From Janthinobacterium sp. (GTDB lineage Bacteria; Pseudomonadota; Gammaproteobacteria; Burkholderiales; Burkholderiaceae_D), in NCBI RefSeq assembly GCF_009923995.1, contig NZ_RFSK01000046.1, positions 1 through 48,268 of the forward strand: 48,268 nt of DNA. The letters are read 5' to 3'. The translations under genes and the position numbers were made by a program. The notes under the pieces were generated by a model. That model saw nothing but the letters and a program-made list of their open reading frames with translations. It ran no database searches and had not been told where the DNA came from. Below, one piece after another: positions 34,246-41,689 of this stretch; the first letter of the stretch is position 1; the number at the start of each line of letters is the position of its first letter.

Positions 34246-35634
34246 ATGAGTATTCCGTTGTTTGATGTGAATTCGCAAGAACCCCTGTTCGATCCCGAGC
34301 AGCGGCGCACCCTGGCGGAAGCGGCCTTGCGCTCGATTACCGCCTCGACGGCCCGCGCCCGCGGCGACGACTTCCTGCGCATCCTCGTCAAGGACCTGGC
34401 CGAAGCGCTCGACGTGCAGTATGTGATCGCCGGGCGCCTGATCCGCATGGATGACGGCAGCGAAGGCATCCGCACGCTGGCCCTGTGGGGCGGCGACAGC
34501 TACCAGCCGAACATTGAATACAGCCTGCGGCACACGCCGTGCCAGGACGTGACCTGCCAGAGCATGTGCTTTCACGGCAGCGACATCCAGCGTCGCTTTC
34601 CATACGATACCCTTCTCGTCGACATGCACGCGGAAAGCTATGTCGGCATGCCGCTGATCGATACGGACGGCCAGACCCTGGGCATCCTGTCGGCCATCGA
34701 CACGCGTCCCATCGATGAAAACAAGCGGCTGCTGGCCTTGCTGCTGCTGTCGATCTTTTCGGCCCGCAGCGCGGCCGAGCTGCAGCACCAGGAGCGTACC
34801 CGGCAGCTGGAGGAAATCGTGCGCGTGCGCACTGAATCGCTGCTGGCGGCGCAGGCCAACCTGATCGAGCAGGAACAGATGGCGGCGCTCGGTTCGCTCG
34901 TGGCGGGCGTGTCGCATGAAGTCAATACGCCCATCGGCGTGGCGCTGACGGCGGCGTCGAGCATGGGCAGCTATGCCGACCAGCTGGTGCAGCTGCTGGG
35001 CGGCGCCAAGGTCAGCCGTGCCGAGCTGGTCGATATTGCCGAGTCGCTCAAGGGCGCAGCTGCCTTGATCGAGCGCAACCTCGCGCGCGCCGCCGACCTG
35101 ATCGGCAATTTCAAGCAGTTGGCCGTGGACCAGGTCAGCGAATACGTGGCCGACCTGGCGCTGCACGACTACGTGCACGGCCTGGTGTCGGCGCACAGCC
35201 CGGAGCTGCGCAAGGCGGCGCTGGGCGTGGAACTCGACATCGCCCCCGATTGCCAGGTGCGCCTGGCGGCCGGCAAACTGTCGCAGATCCTGTCGAACCT
35301 GCTGATGAACAGCGCCCGCCACGGCTATCCGCAGGGCGGTCCGGGGCGCATCACGATACGCGCGCGCATCGAGACGGACGATGCCGATGCCGCCGCGTCC
35401 TGGCTGCTGCTGGAGTTTTCCGACGACGGCATCGGCCTGGCGCCCGCCGTGCGCGAACACATGTTCGAACCGTTTTTCACCACCAAGCGGGGCCAGGGCG
35501 GCTCCGGCCTGGGCATGCATATCGTCTATACCATCGTGCAGCAGCTGGGCGGCGAGGTCAGCGCCGTCGACAGCAGTCCCGGCTGCCATATCCATATCCG
35601 GCTGCCGCTGGCCGCTTCAGTCTGCCGCGAGTAA
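34246..35634 (+). CDS. Soluble GAF-domain sensor histidine kinase
   Basis: A 462-residue histidine kinase with no membrane segment. The start at 34246 follows CAGGAG by five bases. An N-terminal GAF-like domain (about 25-195, containing YVIAGRLIRMDDGSEGIRTLALWGGDSY, and ESYVGMPLIDTDGQTLGILSAID) precedes a coiled linker. An H-box LVAGVSHEVNTPIGVALTAAS carries H224, and the ATP domain has LLMNSARHGYPQGG (N-box), DDGIGLAPAVREHMFEPFFTTKRGQGGSGLGMHI. No receiver gene is next to it, so its partner is unknown. Cysteines at CQDVTCQSMCF in the GAF domain might bind a metal or sense redox state (inference). Confidence 0.9.
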   Translation: MSIPLFDVNSQEPLFDPEQRRTLAEAALRSITASTARARGDDFLRILVKDLAEALDVQYVIAGRLIRMDDGSEGIRTLALWGGDSYQPNIEYSLRHTPCQDVTCQSMCFHGSDIQRRFPYDTLLVDMHAESYVGMPLIDTDGQTLGILSAIDTRPIDENKRLLALLLLSIFSARSAAELQHQERTRQLEEIVRVRTESLLAAQANLIEQEQMAALGSLVAGVSHEVNTPIGVALTAASSMGSYADQLVQLLGGAKVSRAELVDIAESLKGAAALIERNLARAADLIGNFKQLAVDQVSEYVADLALHDYVHGLVSAHSPELRKAALGVELDIAPDCQVRLAAGKLSQILSNLLMNSARHGYPQGGPGRITIRARIETDDADAAASWLLLEFSDDGIGLAPAVREHMFEPFFTTKRGQGGSGLGMHIVYTIVQQLGGEVSAVDSSPGCHIHIRLPLAASVCRE

Positions 35635-36015
35635 TCCTCCCTACGCCAGTGCAAAAATGGTGACTTTTGGTGCGTAAGCTACACCATCATTGTGCAAAAC
35701 AATATTACTGTTTTGTAAAATGTTGTTTTTTGTAGCGACGATCAGTACGTCGTTGACACTCTCCAATCCCGCGTGTTTTGATGGCTTATTAAAGTTCAGT
35801 TCGCTGAAGGCGGCTGGGCTTTTAACAGAGTAGTTGGAGGGCGGCTATTCATCATCCATTGAGTTCATACAGCCCTTCATCAGTGGCAAGAATGCGCTTT
35901 TTACAATGATAAGAATTGAATGAGTTGATGGCCGCCATCCGCGGATCGCCACCTCGATGTTCGGTGACGCTAGATTACATGATGATCATGCGGTAAAAAT
36001 TAAGGGGAGTTTGCA
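35635..36015 (+). promoter_or_regulatory. 381-base AT-rich gap with an NtrC-like site before the second receptor
   Basis: A 17-base stretch at 35680-35696 (TACACCATCATTGTGCA) matches the NtrC consensus at 13 positions. A candidate promoter follows: TTGACA (35753-35758), 18 bases, TTTGAT (35777-35782). Short palindromes ATCCGCGGAT (35937-35946) and CATGAT-G-ATCATG (35978-35990) lie nearer to the gene. Ribosome binding site AGGGGAG is at 36003-36009. No coding sequence was recognised in the gap. Confidence 0.4.
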
Positions 36016-38724
36016 ATGATGATGGAAACAGTCTTGTCTCGTTCTTTACGTTTGATGTTTACAGGTGGCGCTGTCATGGCCGGCCTGACCATGCTGGCCC
36101 AGCCAGCGATGGCGCAACAATCCGACACGCCGATCCAGCGCGTGGAAATTACCGGCTCGGCCATCAAGCGTATCGATGGTGAAACATCGGTACCCATCAC
36201 GATCTTGAAGATGGATGACCTGAAGAAACAGGGTATTACCACCATCGAACAAGTCATGTCGAACCTGAGCGCGTCGCAGGCCTCGCAAGGCACCAGCCAG
36301 GTGGTCGGCCTGGGCACTGGCGGCGCCTCGTTCGCCAACCTGCGCGGCATCGGCGCCAACAAGACCCTGGTCTTGCTGAATGGTCGCCGCCTGGCCAACA
36401 ATGCGCTCGACAGCTCGGCGCCCGACTTGAACATGATTCCCTTCGCCGCGCTCGAGCGCGTCGAAGTACTGCGTGACGGCGCGTCGTCGCTGTACGGCAG
36501 CGATGCGGTGGGCGGCGTCATCAACTTCATCACGCGCAAGGATTTCCAGGGCGGCGTCGCCAGCATTGGCGCGGATATGCCGGAACAATCGGGCGGTTTC
36601 TCCAACAGCGCCAATATCGGTTACGGCTTTGGCGACCTGGACAAGGATGGCTTCAACCTCTTCGCGATGCTCGACCACCAGGCCCAGCGCGCCATCACCG
36701 GCACGCAGCGTCCGTATAACACCCGTTTCCCGGGTGGCCTGTCGCCCACCACCAGCCCGGCCAACTACTACCAGGACGGCAAGAGCGGCAATCCGGCCGC
36801 GCCTAGCTGCACCAGCGGTACCTTCCTGATACCACTGGGCGTTGGCTGCCAGATGACGACGTCGAGCTTTGTCGACTACGTGCCGAAAAGCGAGCGCACG
36901 ACCGGCCTGGTCAAGGGCACGCTGAAGCTCAATGCGAACCATGAACTGAGCCTCGAGTATCTGGGCAGCGAAAGCAAGGTCTACAGCCATATCGCTCCCG
37001 TGCCATACGGCGGCCTGTTTCAGAATCGTACCCGTCTCGACGGCTCGCCCAACCCGTATTTCCCGGGCAATGGCAATTTCGTGCCAAACATTCCGCTCAG
37101 CTCGACCTACTGGGAACCGGACTCGCCGCCACCGGCCGGCGTCAATCCCGGCTTCGTCCACGTCAAATGGCGCGATCTGCCGAATGGTTCGCGTTCGGAC
37201 GAAAACATCAATAAACAGCAGCGTCTGGTAGCCGCCCTGACGGGGAATATCGCCGGCTGGGACTACAACGCCGCACTGACGTATAACGAAAACAAGGTCA
37301 AGGTCAACCTGAAGGGCTACAGTGATGGCGGCATCATCACCAAGGGCGTATTGAACGGCATTATCAATCCGTATGGCGACCAGGACGCTGCCGGCATGGC
37401 GCTGATCCAGAGCGCCGCGCTGGACGGCAACGTACAGAATGCCAAGGGCACAACCAAGGGCGCGGACTTCAATGCCAGCCGCGAATTGAGCGACTGGTTC
37501 GGCGCGGGCCGCTCGGCCGCGCTGGCTGTCGGCGGCCAGGCAACCCATGAAAGCTTCCTCAGCACCGCCAACTTCGACTACGCCAGCAAGGTTGTCGCCA
37601 GTACCGGTATCGACCCCGAGCTGCATAACGAAGGTTCACGCAACACCCAGGCGCTGTATGCCGAGTTGAACGTGCCCATCATCAAATCGCTGGACGTGAC
37701 GGCGGCCGTCCGTTACGACCGTTATAGCGATTTTGGCAACACCACCAATCCGAAGGTGGCGTTCCGCTTCCAGCCGACCAAGGAAGTGCTGCTGCGCGGT
37801 TCCTACTCGACGGGCTTCCGTGCGCCGTCGCTGTATGAAATCAACTCGGCGCAGACGTACACCAATACCAGCCAGCAGGATGACCCTATCAACTGCCCTG
37901 GCGGTAAAGCGCTGCCAGGCAAGCCTGAAGCGGCGAACTGCAGCCAGCAATTCCAGGCTTTGGGCGGCGGCAACAAGAACCTCCAGCCTGAAAAATCGAA
38001 AAATGCCACGCTGGGCATCGTTTTCGAGCCGCTCAACAACCTGAGCATCGGTGTTGACGTGTGGTGGATCCAGTTGAAACATTCGATCGGCAGCCTGAGC
38101 GAAGATGATGTGTTCGGCGATCCGGTGACCTATGCCGCCGTCTACCACCGCACGTCGGCGGGCAACCTGGCAACGGACGGCTCGCAATGTCCGAATCCCG
38201 TCACCTGCGGTTATGTTGACCTGCGTACGCAAAATCTGGGCGGCATCAATACCAACGGCGTCGACCTGAGCCTGAACTACCGCGTGCGCTCGAACGACTA
38301 CGGCACCTTTGCCATCGTGTCCAACAGTACCTACATCAACAAGTATGAGTACCAAAATACGGATGGCGGCGTGTGGAAGGATAACGTGGGCATTTACTCG
38401 GGTACCGGTCCCGTCTTCCGCTGGCAGCATAATGTCACGCTGAACTGGAACAGCGGCATCTTCAGCGGCGGCCTGTCCGGCCATTACAAATCCGGCTATG
38501 TCGACCAGGACCCAAGCCACAATGTGTCGTCGTACACGACCTTCGACACCTTCGGCGCGGTCGCTGCCACCAAGAACGTGACCCTGACCGCTGGCGTGCG
38601 CAACCTGTTCGACCGCGCACCGCCATTGAGCCTCCAGACCAGGACGTTCCAGGCTGGCTATGATCCACGCTTCGCCGATGCCATCGGCCGTACCATCTAC
38701 GTGCGCGGCAGCTATACGTTCTAA
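36016..38724 (+). CDS. TonB-dependent outer-membrane receptor (second of three)
   Basis: A 902-residue receptor. The signal peptide (1-34) ends PAMAQQ, followed by the plug domain with VEITGSAIKRIDGETSVPITILKMDDLKKQGITTIEQVMSNLSA, the LLNGRR motif and RDGASSLYGSDAVGGVINFIT. A beta-barrel follows with many aromatic alternating strands, ending GRTIYVRGSYTF. It resembles the large vitamin/saccharide-type receptors of Oxalobacteraceae; the ligand cannot be read. GGGGAG lies six bases before the ATG at 36016. Its closest companions are the third receptor and the FAD protein, but it ends with its own terminator, so it is monocistronic. An NtrC-like site upstream hints at nitrogen control. Confidence 0.93.
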   Translation: MMMETVLSRSLRLMFTGGAVMAGLTMLAQPAMAQQSDTPIQRVEITGSAIKRIDGETSVPITILKMDDLKKQGITTIEQVMSNLSASQASQGTSQVVGLGTGGASFANLRGIGANKTLVLLNGRRLANNALDSSAPDLNMIPFAALERVEVLRDGASSLYGSDAVGGVINFITRKDFQGGVASIGADMPEQSGGFSNSANIGYGFGDLDKDGFNLFAMLDHQAQRAITGTQRPYNTRFPGGLSPTTSPANYYQDGKSGNPAAPSCTSGTFLIPLGVGCQMTTSSFVDYVPKSERTTGLVKGTLKLNANHELSLEYLGSESKVYSHIAPVPYGGLFQNRTRLDGSPNPYFPGNGNFVPNIPLSSTYWEPDSPPPAGVNPGFVHVKWRDLPNGSRSDENINKQQRLVAALTGNIAGWDYNAALTYNENKVKVNLKGYSDGGIITKGVLNGIINPYGDQDAAGMALIQSAALDGNVQNAKGTTKGADFNASRELSDWFGAGRSAALAVGGQATHESFLSTANFDYASKVVASTGIDPELHNEGSRNTQALYAELNVPIIKSLDVTAAVRYDRYSDFGNTTNPKVAFRFQPTKEVLLRGSYSTGFRAPSLYEINSAQTYTNTSQQDDPINCPGGKALPGKPEAANCSQQFQALGGGNKNLQPEKSKNATLGIVFEPLNNLSIGVDVWWIQLKHSIGSLSEDDVFGDPVTYAAVYHRTSAGNLATDGSQCPNPVTCGYVDLRTQNLGGINTNGVDLSLNYRVRSNDYGTFAIVSNSTYINKYEYQNTDGGVWKDNVGIYSGTGPVFRWQHNVTLNWNSGIFSGGLSGHYKSGYVDQDPSHNVSSYTTFDTFGAVAATKNVTLTAGVRNLFDRAPPLSLQTRTFQAGYDPRFADAIGRTIYVRGSYTF

Positions 38725-38746
38725 GTAAAGGCAGGCTGGAAACTGA

Positions 38747-38779
38747 AACGCCCGGGTGATTTGCCCGGGCGTTTTTTTT
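38747..38779 (+). terminator. Terminator between the second receptor and the FAD protein gene
   Basis: A 10-bp stem AACGCCCGGG (38747-38756) / CCCGGGCGTT (38764-38773) with a 7-base loop is followed by T7. It lies between convergent genes. Confidence 0.9.
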
Positions 38780-38808
38780 GCGCCGCCGCAAATGGCGGCG
38801 ATGCGGCC

Positions 38809-40443
38809 TTACTTGCTGCGCGCCGCCATCGACAGCGCCACCGCTTCGGCCACCTTGATGCCGTCGACGGCCGCCGACAGGATGCCGCCCGCATAGCCGG
38901 CGCCTTCGCCAGCGGGGAACAGGCCCCGCGTGTTCAGGCTTTGCAGGTCATCGTCGCGGCGCTTGATGCGGATCGGCGACGAGGTGCGCGTTTCCACGCC
39001 CGTCAGCACGGCGTCGGCCTTGTAATAGCCCTTGATCTGCTTGTTGAATGCCGGGAAGGCTTCGCGCAGGGCCGTGATGGCGTACTCGGGCAGCGAAGGG
39101 GCCAGGTCCGTCAGGTGCACGGCCGGCTTGTACGAGGGCACCACGCTGCCGAATTCCGTCGAGGCCCGGCCCGCCACGAAGTCGCCGACTAATTGCCCTG
39201 GCGCATCGTAATTGCCGCCGCCCAGGGCGAAGGCGCGCTCTTCCAGTTCGCGCTGCAGGGCGATGCCGGCCAACGGGTCGCCCGGATAGTCGGCCGGCGT
39301 GATGCCGACGACGATGGCGCTGTTGGCGTTGCGTTCATTGCGCGAGTACTGGCTCATGCCATTCGTCACCAGGCGACCCGGCTCCGAGGCAGCCGCCACC
39401 ACGGTGCCGCCCGGGCACATGCAGAAGCTGTACACGGAGCGGCCATTGCTGGCATGGTGCACCAGCTTGTAGTCGGCCGCGCCGAGGATGGGGTGACCGG
39501 CGCTGGGGCCGAAGCGGCAGCTGTCGATCAGGGATTGCGGGTGTTCCACGCGGAAACCGATCGAGAACGGCTTCGCCTCGATGTACACGCCGCGCCGGTG
39601 CAGCATCTCGAAGGTATCGCGCGCGCTGTGGCCGATGGCCAGCACCACGTGGTTGCTGGCGATGGTTTCGCCATTGGCCAGCACCACGCCGCGCACCTGG
39701 CCGCCGTCGGCGCCCGGCACGATGTCGATATCGACCACCTTGCTCTCGAAGCGGTATTCGCCGCCCAGCTGTTCGATGTTAGCGCGCATCTCTTCCACCA
39801 TCTTGACGAGACGGAAGGTGCCGATGTGCGGCTTGCTGACATACATGATTTCTTCCGGCGCGCCCGCCTTGACGAATTCCGTCAGGACCTTGCGGCCGTA
39901 GTGTTTCGGGTCCTTGATCTGGCTGTACAGCTTGCCGTCGGAAAAGGTGCCGGCGCCGCCTTCGCCGAACTGCACGTTCGATTCCGGGTTCAGTTCGCGC
40001 TTGCGCCAGAAGCCGAAGGTGTCGACCGTGCGTTCGCGCACCTGCTTGCCCCGTTCCAGGATGAGGGGGCGCAAGCCCATCTGCGCCAGGATCAGCGCCA
40101 CGAACAGGCCGCAGGGGCCCGTGCCGATGACGATGGGGCGCGGTTCGCTCGTGTGGCCGGCCAGTTGTTCGCCGCCGGCGACGAATTTGTAGTCGGTATC
40201 GGGCGCGGGCATCAGGTGGATATCGTGGCTCAGGCGCGCCAGCACGGCCGCTTCATTCCTGACTTCGACATGCAGCGAGTAAATCAGCACCACGGCGCTG
40301 CGCTTGCGCGCGTCATAGCTGCGCTTGAAGACGGTAAAGCCGGTCAGGTCGGCCGCGGTGATGCCCAGGCGCGCCAGGATGGCGGCGGGCAGGGCTGCTT
40401 CGTCGTGTTCGAGGGGGAGTTTTACTTCGTTGAGTCGCAACAT
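38809..40443 (-). CDS. FAD-dependent oxidoreductase of the COG2509 type
   Basis: A 544-residue flavoprotein. After an N-terminal domain of about 100 residues, the dinucleotide-binding loop is IVIGTGPCGLFVALIL (GTGPCG 107-112). The family continues with NVQFGEGGAGTFSDGKLYSQIKD, ASNHVVLAIGHSARDTFEML and the closing GLFPAGEGAGYAGGILSAAVDGIKVAEAV. The cysteine-rich FCMCPGGTVV motif is characteristic of this FAD-dependent dehydrogenase group, whose reaction is not established. The start at 40443 has only a weak ribosome binding site. It is convergent with the second TonB receptor. It may be a house-keeping redox enzyme unrelated to the receptors. Confidence 0.88.
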   Translation of the reverse strand: MLRLNEVKLPLEHDEAALPAAILARLGITAADLTGFTVFKRSYDARKRSAVVLIYSLHVEVRNEAAVLARLSHDIHLMPAPDTDYKFVAGGEQLAGHTSEPRPIVIGTGPCGLFVALILAQMGLRPLILERGKQVRERTVDTFGFWRKRELNPESNVQFGEGGAGTFSDGKLYSQIKDPKHYGRKVLTEFVKAGAPEEIMYVSKPHIGTFRLVKMVEEMRANIEQLGGEYRFESKVVDIDIVPGADGGQVRGVVLANGETIASNHVVLAIGHSARDTFEMLHRRGVYIEAKPFSIGFRVEHPQSLIDSCRFGPSAGHPILGAADYKLVHHASNGRSVYSFCMCPGGTVVAAASEPGRLVTNGMSQYSRNERNANSAIVVGITPADYPGDPLAGIALQRELEERAFALGGGNYDAPGQLVGDFVAGRASTEFGSVVPSYKPAVHLTDLAPSLPEYAITALREAFPAFNKQIKGYYKADAVLTGVETRTSSPIRIKRRDDDLQSLNTRGLFPAGEGAGYAGGILSAAVDGIKVAEAVALSMAARSK

Positions 40444-40984
40444 GATATCTGTCTATATAAATGGCTGGGCTCCGTATCTAGCGGAGAGTCGTTGACGTGC
40501 CGCGCGCGGCCATCAAGCCGCCATTTTACCCGGAGCTGGCGTTTTGTTGAGAAGGTCGAGGCGGCCGCGCCTGGCCGGCAGGCCCCGGCGGGGTGACGCT
40601 GCCAGCCTGCCGTGAAGGCGGCAGGGGCGTCACGGCAGATTGCCAGGTCGGTCAACGCCACCGGGAGCGGAATTTGCCGGAACAGGTTCCTGGTCGTGCG
40701 CAGCGGATCGCATCAGGTGCAGCCGCGATGGCAAGCACAGGAGCATATGGAAGCGAATAATGGAAAGCTGCCCAAATTAGGACGCGGACGAGCAGAAAGT
40801 ATTCCGCAATGTTATTACAAGCGGCGCAATGGTATTTTCCGGGAAATACTAAGGCGTGAAAAATCAGCCGGCCCCTTGATATCTTTCCGATTATATTGGG
40901 GCAGCGCGCGGCAATTTTATATTCCTGTAAATATTATTTATTCCTGGAATAGAAATGGGGCGAATTATTATTTCAAAAGAAGAA

Positions 40985-41005
40985 ATATGCGTTACGAACG
41001 CATAT
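40985..41005. promoter_or_regulatory. Perfect 9-bp inverted repeat, spacer ACG
   Basis: ATATGCGTT (40985-40993) and AACGCATAT (40997-41005) flank ACG. A 21-base perfect palindrome is a typical dimeric regulator site (LuxR- or TetR-like layout). The regulator is unknown. Confidence 0.5.
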
Positions 41006-41073
41006 GAATATATGTTTTCATACTAAATAAGGCGTTCAAATCAGCAAGGTGCTTTCTTGTTGCCTCTGCATCA

Positions 41074-41079
41074 TATAAT
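41074..41079 (+). promoter_or_regulatory. Consensus -10 element TATAAT
   Basis: A perfect TATAAT lies 180 bases before the small membrane-peptide ORF. The best -35 at 17 bases is poor, so an activator may be needed. Confidence 0.3.
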
Positions 41080-41253
41080 GAAAAAGTGAGATTGTGATAG
41101 ATTTAACCCATGTTGTTGTGTTTTTGCAACTCTCTGCCACTCCTCGTCTGGCTAGCGAAAAAAAATCTCGTTTATGTCGTGCTGTACGCGAAAAAAAACG
41201 ATGTTTTATTGAGCGATGCACCATTTATGTGCGTTGCTTTAGAGGGAAATTGC

Positions 41254-41358
41254 ATGCATTCGCTGATTTTGGCTGCAATTGCCATCGGTTTGTGGGCTAT
41301 TGCTGGTTTGCTGGCCCACCACGCAGCAGCTGACCGCGCACTGCAATGCAGCAGTTGA
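41254..41358 (+). CDS. Possible 34-residue membrane peptide
   Basis: ATG at 41254 follows GAGGG by nine bases. The peptide starts MHSLILAAIAIGLWAIAGLL, a single hydrophobic helix, and ends HHAAADRALQCSS. Length and shape fit small membrane proteins found upstream of other genes. Codon use is mixed, so it could be chance. An upstream ATG in the same frame extends it but without a good ribosome binding site. No homologue is known to me. Confidence 0.25.
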   Translation: MHSLILAAIAIGLWAIAGLLAHHAAADRALQCSS

Positions 41359-41617
41359 GCTCGTATAGCTCTCGCTATTGCCCTCGTCTGGTGCATGCAC
41401 TATTGCTATCAAGCATGACATGCTCTTTTTTCTACGAGAAACAGGAAATGCTTAATGGAAAAGTGTTGTTTCTTTGATGAATCGATTTCCAACGATTATT
41501 GACAGTGTCGCTTTGGAAATGGTTTGATGATGGCCATGTCATAGCAATCTTGCTGACCCGCTCATAAAGCGTTTAACGGTTGGATACACGGCCGCCAGCA
41601 CTGGATTAAAAAAGACA

Positions 41618-41639
41618 TAAACATATTCACATATGTTTA
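41618..41639. promoter_or_regulatory. Perfect 9-bp inverted repeat, spacer TCAC, before the third receptor
   Basis: TAAACATAT (41618-41626) and ATATGTTTA (41631-41639) flank TCAC. It lies about 50 bases before the receptor ATG and could be an operator, or a hairpin in the 5' leader of the mRNA. Confidence 0.55.
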
Positions 41640-41689
41640 CAAGAGCCTGACTAGATCAGTAGGTAGTAGTATTTCAAATCGGAGAACTT

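Larger units (their letters stand above)
40444..41689 (+). other. 1.25-kb AT-rich, gene-poor tract before the third receptor
   Basis: Except for one short membrane-peptide candidate (41254-41358), I see no convincing gene. The DNA is visibly richer in A and T than the flanks, with A-tracts at 41158-41165 and 41191-41198 (33 bases apart). Two perfect inverted repeats lie at 40985-41005 and 41618-41639, and a consensus TATAAT at 41074-41079. It is probably the control region of the third receptor, possibly bound by a silencing protein such as a MvaT/H-NS-type factor (inference). It could also be acquired DNA. Confidence 0.5.

Noticed and set aside
35884..35897. TGGCAAGAATGCGC as a sigma-54 promoter for the second receptor
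   Set aside because: GG and GC are 9 bases apart, not 10, and sigma-54 is strict about this spacing.
35907..35921. TGATAAGAATTGAAT as a Fur box for the second receptor
   Set aside because: Only about nine of fourteen palindrome positions agree; too weak for an AT-rich region.
40612..41007. 131-codon plus-strand frame in the AT-rich tract
   Set aside because: Mixed composition, no ribosome binding site and no recognisable fold; spans the perfect palindrome at 40985-41005.
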